In this document: positions 17,081 through 26,480 of the stretch, piece by piece
Numbering within the stretch: position 1 is the first letter of the stretch
How the letters are laid out: each line of letters begins with the position of its first letter
Assembly: GCA_963766995.1 (NCBI GenBank)
Contig: CAVYCE010000001.1
Coordinates: 682,001-746,000 of the forward strand
DNA: 64,000 nt
Source: Bog-473 sp963766995
GTDB lineage: Bacteria > Actinomycetota > Acidimicrobiia > Acidimicrobiales > RAAP-2
Direction of reading: 5' to 3'
Translations under genes and position numbers: made by a program
The notes under the pieces: model-generated
The model's database searches: none
Told to the model about the DNA's origin: nothing
The model's input: only the letters and a program-made list of their open reading frames with translations

Positions 17081-20000
17081 GCGGCGGGATCCTGGGCCTT
17101 TACCAACCAGGCCCGGGCCGAAATGTCTTCGGCGTCGAGGTCCAGGTCTGTGCCTTCGCCCGACCCAGCACCACTCGTGATCTTCACCGCTAACACCTCG
17201 CGCCCGATGTAGTCGAAGTAGTCGGCAATCACGTCGAGCCCTTCCAACCAAAGCTCGATCCGGTCCGACACATTCAGCCCGCTGTTCTTGCGCAGGTCCT
17301 GCACCAGTCGCACCACTTCGCGCGCCATCCCTCGGTGAACCAACCCTTCATTCAGCGTCAGATCGAGCGCCACCACTTCGCCGCCTTCGCGTGAGACAGC
17401 AAAACCCTGCTGTCCCCTCACACGTAGCTGCACGTCACTTGGACCTAGCTCGGTGAGCCCGCCGCTGAGTTCGACGGTGATCGATTGGCCTGACTCGAGT
17501 GTGGCCGCGGCCGCCACACCATCCAACTTGGCTAGCGCAGGCTTGAGATCCTTCACCTGCTCACCCAACCGGGGGCCGAGCGTCTTGAAGTTGGGCACCA
17601 ATTCAAACTCGAGGACGTCACCCAGCTCTTCGGCCACATCGATGGCGTCAACATTGAGCTCATCGGCCACCATGTCGTGCAGAATTGCTGGCGCTCCCGC
17701 AGGCAGGAACACCAGGGCACGGGCCAACGGTTGGCGCACCTTCATCCCGGCCTCGCTCCGAGCAGCCCGGCCCAGCGAGGTCAGGCGCCGAGCCAGCCCC
17801 ATCTGCGCCTCAAGCTCGGCATCCATCCGGCCCACCACAGCCGAGGGCCAGTCCTCCAAGTGCACCGACTGATCGTCCTCGGCATCGGTCAGCGCCCGCC
17901 ACATGGCGTCGGCCACAAAGGGGCAGAAGGGCGCCAGCAACAGCGCCAGCGTCCGCAGCACTTCGTGCAATGTGGCTTGCGCGGCCAAGGTGTCTCCGGC
18001 AGGAGCGTCGGCATCGGTGCGCCAGAAGCGTCGGCGGCTGCGCCGCACGTACCAGTTCGACAAATCGTCCACTAGGGACCCGATGGCGGCCGCGGCCTCC
18101 AACGGCTCGTAGGTCTCCAGGCCCTTGGTCACCGTGGCCACCGTGCCGGCGAGACGGGAAAGGATCCAGCGATCCAGCGACCCGCGAGCAGATTCGGCCG
18201 GAATGCCAGGATCGGACGGATCGAATTCGTTCAGTGACGCATATGTCGTAAAGAAGCTCAACGTGTTCCACAGCGTGAGCAACGTGTCGCGCATGGCCGT
18301 GTCGATAGCGCCGAGGCTGGCTCGCGTCGGCGTCCAGGGCGAGCCCTGGCTGAACATCCACCAACGCAATGCGTCAGCCCCCCGCGTGTCGAGAATGGTC
18401 CAAGGGTCGATGATGTTGCCCAGCGACTTGGACATTTTGCGACCGTCGGCATCGACAATGTGCCCGAGGCAGACCACGTGCTTGTACGGGCTCTGGCCGA
18501 AGACCATGGTGTTGATGGCCAGCAGCGAATAGAACCAACCCCGCGTCTGGTCGATGGCCTCGGAAATGAAATCGGCCGGAAACGTGAAGGCCTCAACGGA
18601 TCCGGGCACATGGGGGTAGCCCACCTGAGCCGCTGGCATGGACCCTGAATCGAACCAGGCGTCGATCACCGGAGTGACCCGGACGGCCACACCAGCGTGA
18701 CCCTCACCAACGCACCCCGGGCAGTCGAAGGTGACCTCGTCGATGACGGGACGATGCGGGTCCAGCCCGGTCACATCTCGACCGCAGTACTCGGACAACT
18801 CCGCCAGTGACCCGATGCAGGTCAGGTGATTCTGCTCGCAACGCCAGATGGGGAGCGGCGTACCCCAATACCGATCGCGCGACAGCGCCCAGTCCACGTT
18901 GTTGGACAGCCACTCGCCGAATCGCCCGTCCTTAATATGAGCCGGATGCCAGTCGATGCCGGCATTGGCGGCCAGAAGGTCGTCCTTGCGGGTGGACGTG
19001 GCGATATACCAGCTGGGCTTGCCCCAGTAGATCAGCGGTGTGCGGCAGCGCCAGCAGTGCGGGTACGAGTGCACATAGGGCTGACGGCGCACCAGCAACC
19101 CGGCTGCCTCCAGGCGATCGTTGATCAAGGTGTTGCTGGCCCGCACGTCCTGGCCCTCGAGCCACGCGATCTCGTCGGTGAACTTCCCGTCGGGACCGAC
19201 AGGATTCAACGAAGGCAGCCCGTTCTCCCGACCGATCTGGCGGTCGATCTCACCAAAGGCCGGGGCCAAGTGCACCAAGCCCGTGCCTTCCTCCGTTGTG
19301 ACGTACGACGCCGGCACCACACGCCAACCATCGGAAGCGGGTGGTTCGGGCAAGTCACTGAACGGCCGTGCATAGTGCAGCCCAACCAAATCCTGGCCCG
19401 GCATCCGTCGCGACACCCGAGCTGACGCACCCTCCCCCAACACCGCATCCACTAACTCGTCGGCCAAAATGAGGCCATCGACCACGGCATAGGTCAACTC
19501 CGGATTGACCGCGACACCCGTGTTGGACAGCAGCGTCCAGGGTGTCGTCGTCCACACCGCCAATGCGGCGCCATCACCAAACACATCGGCTGGAGCATCG
19601 ACCAACGCGAACCGGACGTAGGCCGACTCGTCCTCTTCATCGGTGTAGACGCCCGGTTGGCCTAGCTCGTGACTCGAGAGAGCCGTCCCGCAACGCGGAC
19701 AGTAGGGCACCACCTTGAGGTCTTCGTAGAGCAGTCCCTGGTCGAACAGCTGCTTGAGATGCCACCACACCGACTCGACGTAGCTCGGGTTCAATGTCCA
19801 GTAAGCGTCGTCCAGGTCGAGCCAGTACCCGATGCGGGTGGTCAAGCGGGCGAATTCGTCGACATACGAATACACCGACTCGCGGCACAGCCGGGTGAAC
19901 TCGGCGATGCCCACCTCGTCCTCGATCTGCTTCTTGCCGGTGATCCCGAGCCGCTTCTCTACCTCGACCTCAACCGGCAACCCGTGGGTGTCCCAGCCAC

Positions 20001-20247
20001 CTCGCCTGGCCACGAACGATCCGTTCATGGCGTTGAAGCGGCAGAAGAGATCCTTGTAGGCCCGGGCCCAGACGTGATGCAGGCCGGGCATCCCATTGGC
20101 GGTGGGCGGGCCCTCATAGAAGACCCACGGCGTGGCGTCCTTACGCTGCTCCATGCTCCGTTCGAAGACGCGATGCTCAGCCCAGCGGGCCAGCTCAGAC
20201 TCCTCGAGGGCAACAAAATCGGTGTCGGGGGGTATGGGTGTGAACAC
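17077..20247 (-). CDS. ileS: Isoleucyl-tRNA synthetase IleS
   Basis: A class I synthetase of about 1056 residues that charges tRNA-Ile. The start is taken as GTG 20247 because homology (FVALEESELARWAEHRVFERS) begins just after it, while the long upstream reading runs antisense to the MetF-like gene. HIGH motif is present as GLHHVWA (55-61), the WDTHGLPVE stretch follows, then the CP1 editing region, KMSKS at 604-608, and a C-terminal tRNA-binding region. Length and style fit the type 2, eukaryote-like IleS group, which is often intrinsically less sensitive to mupirocin (family knowledge). The 63-nt upstream gap is too short for a T-box leader. Confidence 0.95.
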   Translation of the reverse strand: MFTPIPPDTDFVALEESELARWAEHRVFERSMEQRKDATPWVFYEGPPTANGMPGLHHVWARAYKDLFCRFNAMNGSFVARRGGWDTHGLPVEVEVEKRLGITGKKQIEDEVGIAEFTRLCRESVYSYVDEFARLTTRIGYWLDLDDAYWTLNPSYVESVWWHLKQLFDQGLLYEDLKVVPYCPRCGTALSSHELGQPGVYTDEEDESAYVRFALVDAPADVFGDGAALAVWTTTPWTLLSNTGVAVNPELTYAVVDGLILADELVDAVLGEGASARVSRRMPGQDLVGLHYARPFSDLPEPPASDGWRVVPASYVTTEEGTGLVHLAPAFGEIDRQIGRENGLPSLNPVGPDGKFTDEIAWLEGQDVRASNTLINDRLEAAGLLVRRQPYVHSYPHCWRCRTPLIYWGKPSWYIATSTRKDDLLAANAGIDWHPAHIKDGRFGEWLSNNVDWALSRDRYWGTPLPIWRCEQNHLTCIGSLAELSEYCGRDVTGLDPHRPVIDEVTFDCPGCVGEGHAGVAVRVTPVIDAWFDSGSMPAAQVGYPHVPGSVEAFTFPADFISEAIDQTRGWFYSLLAINTMVFGQSPYKHVVCLGHIVDADGRKMSKSLGNIIDPWTILDTRGADALRWWMFSQGSPWTPTRASLGAIDTAMRDTLLTLWNTLSFFTTYASLNEFDPSDPGIPAESARGSLDRWILSRLAGTVATVTKGLETYEPLEAAAAIGSLVDDLSNWYVRRSRRRFWRTDADAPAGDTLAAQATLHEVLRTLALLLAPFCPFVADAMWRALTDAEDDQSVHLEDWPSAVVGRMDAELEAQMGLARRLTSLGRAARSEAGMKVRQPLARALVFLPAGAPAILHDMVADELNVDAIDVAEELGDVLEFELVPNFKTLGPRLGEQVKDLKPALAKLDGVAAAATLESGQSITVELSGGLTELGPSDVQLRVRGQQGFAVSREGGEVVALDLTLNEGLVHRGMAREVVRLVQDLRKNSGLNVSDRIELWLEGLDVIADYFDYIGREVLAVKITSGAGSGEGTDLDLDAEDISARAWLVKAQDPAA

Positions 20248-20310
20248 AGGAAATGGGTGGGTACGGCCGCCGGTGCAGGGACCGCTGTCGTCCCGGGAAG
20301 AATAGAGGCT

Positions 20311-21084
20311 GTGGAACCCACCCCGTTCGAGCTGATCTGCGAGATCGAACCACCCATCCGCCCTGATCTGAAGAAGGTGCGCCATCAGATCGGTGTGCTC
20401 AGTGCCGTGGCCACCGCCTTCCTCATCCCCGACAACCACATCGGACGGGCCACCGTCTCCAGCGTGGCCGTGGCCCACGAGGTCGAGGCCATGGGTGGGA
20501 GGTCGATCGCCTGCCTCAACGCTCGCGACCGCAACCTGCTCGGCTTCCAGCGCGACCTGCTGACTGCGGCCGCCTATGGAGTGGACCAATTTCTCTTCGT
20601 CTATGGCGACAAGCCCAGCACCGGTGGCCGCACCAGCGAGCTCACCGTCCGGGCCATGATTGAGGAAGGTCGCAATTTCGCTCCGGCCCAAACCGGGCCG
20701 GTTCCCATGCGCTTCGGTGCGGCGGCGGGTCTCGGCTCCCTCCCGGGCTGGAAACGAGAGGCGGACTTCCTTTTCCTCCAGATCGGCTTCGACCTAGGCG
20801 CCCTCCTGCGCTGGCGCGACTCAGTGGACCTGAACATGCCCGTCTATGCCGGCGTAATGACGTTGGCCAGCCCAGCCATGGCCCGCACGCTGGCGTCCAG
20901 CATCCCCGACATCACTATTCCGGCCGATCTGGTCGAGCGAGTCTCCAAGGATCCAATGGCCGGCGTCCATGCGGCCTGCGATCTCGTGGCCAACATCAAG
21001 GGCAGCGGTGCCTTCGACGGCGTGCACCTGATTCCGGTCAGCCGCTACCGCGACGTCGCGGCCCGACTCGAATCATTTACTTAG
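20311..21084 (+). CDS. Methylenetetrahydrofolate reductase-family protein
   Basis: About 257 residues from GTG 20311. The TIM-barrel shows ELICEIEPP at the first strand, a segment SIACLNARDRNLLGFQRD corresponding to the folate/FAD-binding NLTCRDRN-like region, QFLFVYGDKP, and FLFLQIGFDL near the expected QLFFD-like position. The family reduces 5,10-methylene-THF to 5-methyl-THF for methionine synthesis. It is a little shorter than E. coli MetF (about 296), with the reading otherwise intact. The divergent neighbour is ileS. FolD and a cyclodeaminase-family gene are 5 kb away. Confidence 0.82.
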   Translation: MEPTPFELICEIEPPIRPDLKKVRHQIGVLSAVATAFLIPDNHIGRATVSSVAVAHEVEAMGGRSIACLNARDRNLLGFQRDLLTAAAYGVDQFLFVYGDKPSTGGRTSELTVRAMIEEGRNFAPAQTGPVPMRFGAAAGLGSLPGWKREADFLFLQIGFDLGALLRWRDSVDLNMPVYAGVMTLASPAMARTLASSIPDITIPADLVERVSKDPMAGVHAACDLVANIKGSGAFDGVHLIPVSRYRDVAARLESFT

Positions 21085-21821
21085 CCCTCAGTAGTAACTA
21101 TCGAGCGCTCCTCGCGCCCAAAGGGGCTGAAATGCCGCTTCACGAGGCCGTCCCAGGCCGCGTCATCGATCTGCTCCAGCGAGTCCAATACCAGGTCGGC
21201 CAGGCCGAAAGCGGCGTGATGGCCCTCCCCATGCTCGGGTACGGCCACACAGGCCATGGAAGCAGCCTTCGACGCCAGCACTCCAGCCGGGGAGTCCTCC
21301 CACACCACACAACTTCGGGGCGGCGCTCCTAATTTGGCCGCTGCCGTCAGGAAGACGGCGGGATGCGGCTTGCCATAGGACTCGTCCTCGGCCGAGTGCA
21401 CCAGCTGGAAGTGGCGACGAAGGTCGAAGTGCTCCAGCGCCAGGTTGATCAGCACATACTGCGATGACGAGGCCACTGCCAAGGGCAGCCCCCGATCAAC
21501 ACACATGGCAATGGCGTGCTCCGCCCCGGGCTTCAGCTGTCCCTTGGAGAGCAACAACTCAATGACCCGATCAATGATCGCCACAGCCACTTCGTCGGGC
21601 GTCGGGCCCGACCATCGGAACTGCTCGTACCAGTAGGCCGTCACCTCGTCGATGAACATGCCCTTGGTCCAACGGCAACCATCGACGTCGATGGGCACGC
21701 CGAGGCTGCCCAGAATCTCCACCTCGGCCTCGTGCCAGAGAATTTCCGAGTCGATGAGGAGCCCGTCCATATCGAAGATGGACGCGGCAAACCCCGCGTC
21801 CACCGGAGTCGAGGCGCTCAA
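21081..21821 (-). CDS. HAD-superfamily phosphatase (beta-phosphoglucomutase/YniC-like)
   Basis: A protein of about 246 residues with the HAD core: motif I FDMDGLLIDSE, a helical cap (about 40-95), motif II as VASSS, motif III lysine in YGKPHP, and motif IV VVWEDSPAGVLASKAA. DxD followed by GLLIDSE is typical of sugar-phosphate phosphatases such as YniC. The start is ambiguous: TTG 21821 forms a 4-nt TTGA overlap with the glutathione peroxidase stop, GTG 21803 is the alternative. Stop codons overlap with the convergent MetF-like gene. Confidence 0.88.
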   Translation of the reverse strand: MSASTPVDAGFAASIFDMDGLLIDSEILWHEAEVEILGSLGVPIDVDGCRWTKGMFIDEVTAYWYEQFRWSGPTPDEVAVAIIDRVIELLLSKGQLKPGAEHAIAMCVDRGLPLAVASSSQYVLINLALEHFDLRRHFQLVHSAEDESYGKPHPAVFLTAAAKLGAPPRSCVVWEDSPAGVLASKAASMACVAVPEHGEGHHAAFGLADLVLDSLEQIDDAAWDGLVKRHFSPFGREERSIVTTEG

Positions 21822-22306
21822 GCCGACAGCGCAGCCTCGATGGCGCCCACAATCTCGGCGCTCTCGGGCTCTACCTGGGGCCGGAAACGGGCCACCACGT
21901 CACCCGAACCCGAGATCAGGAATTTCTCAAAGTTCCAGGTGATGTCGCCGGCGTTGCCTTCGGCGTCCTCCTTGGCGGTGAGCTCCTCGTAAATGGGGTG
22001 GCGGTCCTCCCCATTGACGTCGATCTTTTCCATGAGGGGGAAGCTCACGCCATAAGTGGTGGAGCAGAACTCCTGAATCTCTTCGGCCGTTCCCGGCTCC
22101 TGCCCCATGAACTGATTGCACGGGAAGCCGACCACCGAAAAACCTCTGTCGCCATAGGTCTTCTGAAGCCGCTCAAGCCCCTCATACTGCGGCGTCAGGC
22201 CGCACTTGGAGGCGACGTTGACCACCAAAACGGTCTTGCCGGAAAACGCTCCGAGCGAGGAATCATCGCCTTGAAGGGTATGGACTGGAATGTCGTAAAG
22301 GGCCAT
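21818..22306 (-). CDS. Glutathione/thioredoxin peroxidase (Gpx family)
   Basis: A 162-residue thioredoxin-fold peroxidase. It has the peroxidatic C35 in NVASKCGLTPQY (cysteine, not selenocysteine), the second-site motif GFPCNQFMGQEP (60-71) with conserved glutamine, and WNFEKFLI with conserved tryptophan and asparagine. Actinobacteria that lack glutathione use thioredoxin as reductant for this family (knowledge). ATG 22306 gives the family N-terminus MALYDIPVHTL; longer readings are non-homologous. Coupled to the HAD phosphatase gene. Confidence 0.94.
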   Translation of the reverse strand: MALYDIPVHTLQGDDSSLGAFSGKTVLVVNVASKCGLTPQYEGLERLQKTYGDRGFSVVGFPCNQFMGQEPGTAEEIQEFCSTTYGVSFPLMEKIDVNGEDRHPIYEELTAKEDAEGNAGDITWNFEKFLISGSGDVVARFRPQVEPESAEIVGAIEAALSA

Positions 22307-22372
22307 GCGGCCGAGACTAACGGCGATCGCTGCCCGCTGCGCCAGCGGCGTGGCCTGCATAGGGTGAGCGAC

Positions 22373-23314
22373 ATGCAGGCCGTGGTGATCCGTGACAACG
22401 AACTCTTCATCGAGGAACGGCCGGACCCGGTACCCGGTTCGACGGAGCTGCTGGTCTCGGTGCATGCCGCCGGCCTCAACGCGGCCGACCTGGTGCAGCG
22501 GGCTGGTTTCTATCCTGCCCCTCCCGGTTCGCCACCCGACATTCCTGGCATGGAATTCTCCGGCGAGGTGGTGGACATCGGTGCCGAGGTGACCCGCTTC
22601 GCTCCTGGTGACCGCGTCATGGCAGTGGTGGGCGGCGGCGCGCAGGCCACCATGACCCTGGTCGACGAGTCACATGCTTTGGCCGTGCCCGATTCGCTGT
22701 CCTGGACCGAAGCTGGTGGCTTCCCCGAGGTCTTCTCGACGGCGTTCGATGCGCTGTTCACTCGGGGCGAACTGCAGATGGGCGAACGCGTCCTCATCAC
22801 TGGGGCCGCCGGAGGCGTTGGGACCGCCGGCGTCCAACTCGCCGCCGCGGCAGGAGCGATGGTCGTCGCATCCGTGCGCGACGCCGCACGCCACGGCGAC
22901 GTGCGCTCATTGGGCGCAGCAACGGTGATCGACCCAGCCCAGGTGGCGGGCCACGGCCCCTACGACGTGGTCTTGGAGTTGGTCGGCGCGCCCAGCCTGT
23001 CCACAGTGCTCCCACACCTGGCCAAAGAGGCACGCATCGTCGTCATCGGCATGGGGGCTGGCGCCACCCTCGAACTGAATCTCTTCCAACTCATGAGTGC
23101 TCGGGCCCGTATCGGTGGCGCCACACTCCGGGCCAGGACGCGGCGCGAGAAGGCCAACGTGGCGGCCGGCGTGACCCAGCACGTGCTGCCCCTGCTGGCC
23201 GCCGGGACCATCACGGTGCCCGTGTGCGACACGTTTCCCTTGGCTCAAGCCGCTGACGCCTACGAGCGGTTCGGCACGGGGAAGAAGCTCGGTAAGGTCG
23301 TCCTCGTCGCGTGA
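22373..23314 (+). CDS. Zinc-independent NADPH:quinone oxidoreductase (MDR superfamily)
   Basis: A 313-residue medium-chain reductase. The catalytic domain (1-115) starts MQAVVIRDNELFIEERP and has GLNAADLVQRAGFYP and GMEFSGEVVDIG. The Rossmann domain begins RVLITGAAGGVGTAGVQLA and ends with YERFGTGKKLGKVVLVA, the quinone oxidoreductase signature. The zinc cysteines of alcohol dehydrogenases are missing. It reduces quinones or enones with NADPH. It is divergent from the peroxidase gene, with a plausible shared oxidative-stress context (inference). Confidence 0.9.
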   Translation: MQAVVIRDNELFIEERPDPVPGSTELLVSVHAAGLNAADLVQRAGFYPAPPGSPPDIPGMEFSGEVVDIGAEVTRFAPGDRVMAVVGGGAQATMTLVDESHALAVPDSLSWTEAGGFPEVFSTAFDALFTRGELQMGERVLITGAAGGVGTAGVQLAAAAGAMVVASVRDAARHGDVRSLGAATVIDPAQVAGHGPYDVVLELVGAPSLSTVLPHLAKEARIVVIGMGAGATLELNLFQLMSARARIGGATLRARTRREKANVAAGVTQHVLPLLAAGTITVPVCDTFPLAQAADAYERFGTGKKLGKVVLVA

Positions 23315-23327
23315 ATCAAATCGCCAC

Positions 23328-24056
23328 ATGATTGAGGCGGTGTTCTTCGACGGCGACCAGACGTTGTGGGATTTCGAGAAGGTCATGCAGTTCGCGTTGG
23401 AAATGACACTGGTTGAGCTGAAGGAGGCTCGGCCTGGCCCCTTGGCCCAACTGCTCCGGGTACGCGATCTCCGTGATGACCGCGACTACGTGGCCAGGCA
23501 ACTGGAAGGTCAGGAATACAACATGGCCCGGTTGCGCCGTCACGGCTTCGCCCGCACCATCGAGCGTCTCAGCGCGGACGGCGGCGATTGGAGCGAAGCC
23601 AACAACGATCAGTTAGTGGAGCAGCTCACCGCTTCCTACTTCCATCACAGGGATCAGGATCCGGCACTGTTCGAGGACACCATCGTCGGACTTGACGCAC
23701 TGCGGTCCGACTACCGACTCGGACTGCTTTCCAATGGAAGCCGTCTGCCCGACACGATCGGGCTGGGTGGGTACTTCGAAGCCATCGTGTTTGCCCAGGA
23801 CCATCGGGTCACTAAGCCCGATCCGGCAATCTTTACTATCGCTCGGGAAGCACTTCACGTCGATCCATCGACGTGTGTCCTCGTTGGGGACCACGAGCTC
23901 AATGACGTCGTGGGGGCCAAACGAAGTGGCTGGCGCGCCATCTGGCTTGACCGCACGGGCGACGGCACGTTTCACTCTCCCATTGGCTACGACGACGTGC
24001 CGGACGCCGTCGTGACTTCCCTGCGTGAGCTCCCGACGGTGCTCACGACGCTTTGA
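23328..24056 (+). CDS. HAD-family hydrolase
   Basis: A 242-residue HAD phosphatase beginning VFFDGDQTLWDF (nucleophile Asp, general acid Asp), with motif II LGLLSNGS, motif III lysine in VTKPDPAIFTIA and motif IV LVGDHELNDVVGAKRSGW. The helical cap and the final YDDVPDAVVTSLRELP are typical of class I HAD phosphatases; substrate unknown. It starts 13 nt after the quinone oxidoreductase, probably in one transcript. Its 3' end overlaps the convergent GNAT gene by 14 nt. Confidence 0.88.
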   Translation: MIEAVFFDGDQTLWDFEKVMQFALEMTLVELKEARPGPLAQLLRVRDLRDDRDYVARQLEGQEYNMARLRRHGFARTIERLSADGGDWSEANNDQLVEQLTASYFHHRDQDPALFEDTIVGLDALRSDYRLGLLSNGSRLPDTIGLGGYFEAIVFAQDHRVTKPDPAIFTIAREALHVDPSTCVLVGDHELNDVVGAKRSGWRAIWLDRTGDGTFHSPIGYDDVPDAVVTSLRELPTVLTTL

Positions 24057-24615
24057 TCTGAGCCCACTCTTCGTGGAGCATGGCGCAGAGCACTTCGTCG
24101 GTCCACTCCCCCTTCACGAATTCGTTCTCCCGCATGTGCGCTTCACGGCGCATGCCGATGCGTTCCATTACCCGAGATGAGGCCACATTGCGGGCATCGC
24201 ACTGGGCTTCTATCCGGTGCAGGCCGAGCAGGTCGAACCCGATGGCGAGCAATGCCCGCGCCCCTTCCGTGGCCAATCCCCTTCCGGAATATTCCGGGAG
24301 AATGATGTATCCGAGCTCGCCGCGTTGGTGGATATTGCTTCGATAGAAGAACGTCATGGCTCCTACGAACTGGCCGCCATCTCGCAACTCGGCCGCCAGC
24401 TCAAGGACGTCGCCTTCGACCTCGAGCTTCGTACCCTGGAGCCGGCGATCCATCGACTCCTGGAGACCCTTTCGCACCATGACCTCGCTGTAGAGATACC
24501 GCACCACATCGGGATTGCTGTAGAGCGTGTACACACCCTCAGCATCCTCCTGCCGGTACGGCCGCAGGATGAGCCGCTCCGTATAGATGGGTAGGTCCTT
24601 TTTGGAAAAACTCAC
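24043..24615 (-). CDS. GNAT-family acetyltransferase (RimJ/RimL-like)
   Basis: A protein of about 190 residues: TERLILRPYRQEDAEGVY starts the fold, motif A reads YSGRGLATEGARALLAIGF, and CDARNVASSRVMERIGMRREAHMREN is the classical RimJ/RimL C-terminal stretch. It likely acetylates a protein N-terminus or an antibiotic-like amine; the substrate cannot be assigned. GTG 24615 is the assumed start; TTG 24627 would add four residues. Confidence 0.87.
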   Translation of the reverse strand: MSFSKKDLPIYTERLILRPYRQEDAEGVYTLYSNPDVVRYLYSEVMVRKGLQESMDRRLQGTKLEVEGDVLELAAELRDGGQFVGAMTFFYRSNIHQRGELGYIILPEYSGRGLATEGARALLAIGFDLLGLHRIEAQCDARNVASSRVMERIGMRREAHMRENEFVKGEWTDEVLCAMLHEEWAQIKAS

Positions 24616-24665
24616 AATTCGATCCAATCAGATCTTGGCGCGGCCCGCGATAATGGAGCCCACTT

Positions 24666-25136
24666 ATGGCTCTCGAATTCAACGTCGAAGATCCAACAAG
24701 TACCGACGTGCTGGAGGTTCTGGCTGCGCACTTGGCCTTTGCTCGGGAGACCACACCAGCCGAACACGTACATGCCCTCGATGCCAGCGGCGTCTCCGGT
24801 CCCATGATCACCCTCTACGGCGCCCGAGAGAACGGCGTGCTGATGGGCATCGGCGCGCTCCGAGAGCTCGACGCCGCACATGGCGAACTGAAGTCGATGC
24901 ACGTTCTCCAGGCCGCCAGGGGGCAGGGAGTAGGGCGGGCCGTGTTGGCATACCTGCTGTCTGTAGCTGAGGCGCGGGGCTATACCCGAGTCAGTTTGGA
25001 AACCGGTACGCATGAGGGGTTCAATGCCGCCCGAGCCATGTACACCCGGATGGGTTTCACCATGTGTCCACCGTTCGGCGACTATGCGCCCCACGCCGGG
25101 AACACCTTTATGTCGATAGAGCTGACAGCACCCTGA
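24666..25136 (+). CDS. GNAT-family acetyltransferase
   Basis: A 156-residue single-domain acetyltransferase. It has the acetyl-CoA pyrophosphate loop AARGQGVGRAVLAYLLSVA (about 92-110), and ARAMYTRMGF followed by CPPFGDY near the C-terminus, a pattern shared with YhfO/PhnO-like GNATs. The substrate is not predictable. It is divergent from the other GNAT with about 50 nt between the starts. Confidence 0.88.
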   Translation: MALEFNVEDPTSTDVLEVLAAHLAFARETTPAEHVHALDASGVSGPMITLYGARENGVLMGIGALRELDAAHGELKSMHVLQAARGQGVGRAVLAYLLSVAEARGYTRVSLETGTHEGFNAARAMYTRMGFTMCPPFGDYAPHAGNTFMSIELTAP

Positions 25137-25156
25137 GCGGTACTGGCCCCACCCGC

Positions 25157-25603
25157 TCAGCGTCGAGGAGACGCCACCAGCACGGGGATGCGCCGAACGG
25201 TGTTGGCCTGGTACTCGGCGTACGGAGGGTACGCGGCAACGGCACGGTCCCACCACTCGTCACGCTCGGCACCATCGATTTCCCGCACCACCACGGGCAC
25301 CGCTTCGGGACCATCTTGCAGCAGAACCTCATCGGGAAAGGCCTTGAGGTTGTAGTACCAGACCGGATGGGTCGGCATGCCGCCCTTCGACGCCACCAGG
25401 GCATACGACCCTTCGTGTTCCACGCGCATCACCGGGGTCTTTCGGATCTTCCCCGTCTTGTTGCCCCTGGTCGTGAAGATCACGATCGGCATCCCGGTGT
25501 CCGTCAGCGTGTTGGCCTCGGTCCCTCCGGAGCGTTCATAGGCCTCGACCTGCTCGCTTACCCACTCCCAGGGACTGGCCTCGTATTCACCTTCGATCGT
25601 CAT
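25157..25603 (-). CDS. Deazaflavin (F420)-dependent nitroreductase-family protein (DDN-like)
   Basis: A 148-residue split-beta-barrel protein of the Ddn/FDOR-A type. Characteristic pieces are VIFTTRGNKTGKIRKTPVMRVEHEG, the F420-binding loop containing RGxKTGxxRxTP, VASKGGMPTHPVWYYNL, and a C-terminal YAEYQANT RRIPV. Enzymes of this family reduce quinones or nitro compounds with F420H2. Its presence indicates that the organism makes F420. It is read 10 nt after folD on the same strand. Confidence 0.9.
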   Translation of the reverse strand: MTIEGEYEASPWEWVSEQVEAYERSGGTEANTLTDTGMPIVIFTTRGNKTGKIRKTPVMRVEHEGSYALVASKGGMPTHPVWYYNLKAFPDEVLLQDGPEAVPVVVREIDGAERDEWWDRAVAAYPPYAEYQANTVRRIPVLVASPRR

Positions 25604-25613
25604 ATTGGCGATC

Positions 25614-26480
25614 CTATGGCTCGATTTTCCTGGGAGTGTCGGAGTACTGGGCCGACTCCACGACGTGCCGGAGCACCACTGAGGTGGTCACCGGCCCTAC
25701 ACCTCCGGGCACCGGTGACCGAGCTGCGGCCAGCCCCTCAATCGCCTCACCGTCCACATCGCCCCGGAGTTGACCGTCGGCATCCACATTGGTTCCCACG
25801 TCGATTACCACCGCTCCTTCACCGACGTGGGCCCCACCAATGAGATGAGCACTGCCCGCCGCGGCAATCACGATATCGGCGGCGCTGGTGACGGCAGCCA
25901 GGTTGGACGTCCTCGAATGGCAGACGGTCACTGTGGCATTGGCCGCCAGAAGGAGCTGCACCAATGGTTTCCCAACAACGGTGCTCCGACCCACCACAGC
26001 GACAGAGCGACCGGCCAGTGCGACCGAATGATGCGCCAGCAGCTCCATGACGGCCACCGCCGTCGCCGGAGCGAACGACGGGAGCCCAGCCGTCAATCGG
26101 CCCAGGCTCAATGGATTGGCCCCATCGATGTCCTTGACCACTGGAATATGGAGAGCAATCTCCGATGCCGACATCCCGTCTGGCAGCGGCGTTTGCATCA
26201 GGACACCATGGATTCGAGGATCTTCGGCCACCTTCCGGAGCTCGGCCACGACGGCCTCTTCGCTTGTTGCCGCCGCCAGTGACACCACCTCAGCCTCAAT
26301 GCCAGTCGATGCCGCGGCGCGCACGATGGAACGCACGTAAGACATCGTGCCCTCATCGTCGGTCGCCACCATGATGATCATGGTGGGCACGTTCCCGCCG
26401 GCCCGAAGGGTCTCGGCTGTCGCAGCCACTTGACTCCGGATGGATGCCGACAACTCCTTGCCCCCGAGGATCTCGGTCAC
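25614..26480 (-). CDS. folD: Bifunctional methylene-THF dehydrogenase/cyclohydrolase FolD
   Basis: A 288-residue enzyme interconverting 5,10-methylene-THF, methenyl-THF and 10-formyl-THF. It has a YVRS segment with the family tyrosine, the conserved lysine region in DIDGANPLS, VVGRSTVVGKPLVQLL (Rossmann loop) and PVPGGVGPVTTSVVLRH at the C-terminus. In the N-terminal part the usual catalytic lysine of the YVxxK motif is not obvious: the sequence reads MSYVRSIVRAA, so arginine or another residue may replace it. GTG 26480 forms a 4-nt GTGA overlap with the cyclodeaminase-family gene. Confidence 0.93.
   Translation of the reverse strand: MTEILGGKELSASIRSQVAATAETLRAGGNVPTMIIMVATDDEGTMSYVRSIVRAAASTGIEAEVVSLAAATSEEAVVAELRKVAEDPRIHGVLMQTPLPDGMSASEIALHIPVVKDIDGANPLSLGRLTAGLPSFAPATAVAVMELLAHHSVALAGRSVAVVGRSTVVGKPLVQLLLAANATVTVCHSRTSNLAAVTSAADIVIAAAGSAHLIGGAHVGEGAVVIDVGTNVDADGQLRGDVDGEAIEGLAAARSPVPGGVGPVTTSVVLRHVVESAQYSDTPRKIEP

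Noticed and set aside
20248..20310. Possible T-box riboswitch upstream of ileS
   Set aside because: Actinobacterial ileS genes often have one, but only 63 nt separate ileS from the divergent MetF-like gene, with no stem I, AG bulge or antiterminator-like sequence seen.
20248..20691. An N-terminal extension of ileS upstream of 20247
   Set aside because: This part is antisense to the MetF-like gene and shows no synthetase homology; homologous sequence begins at about 20240.
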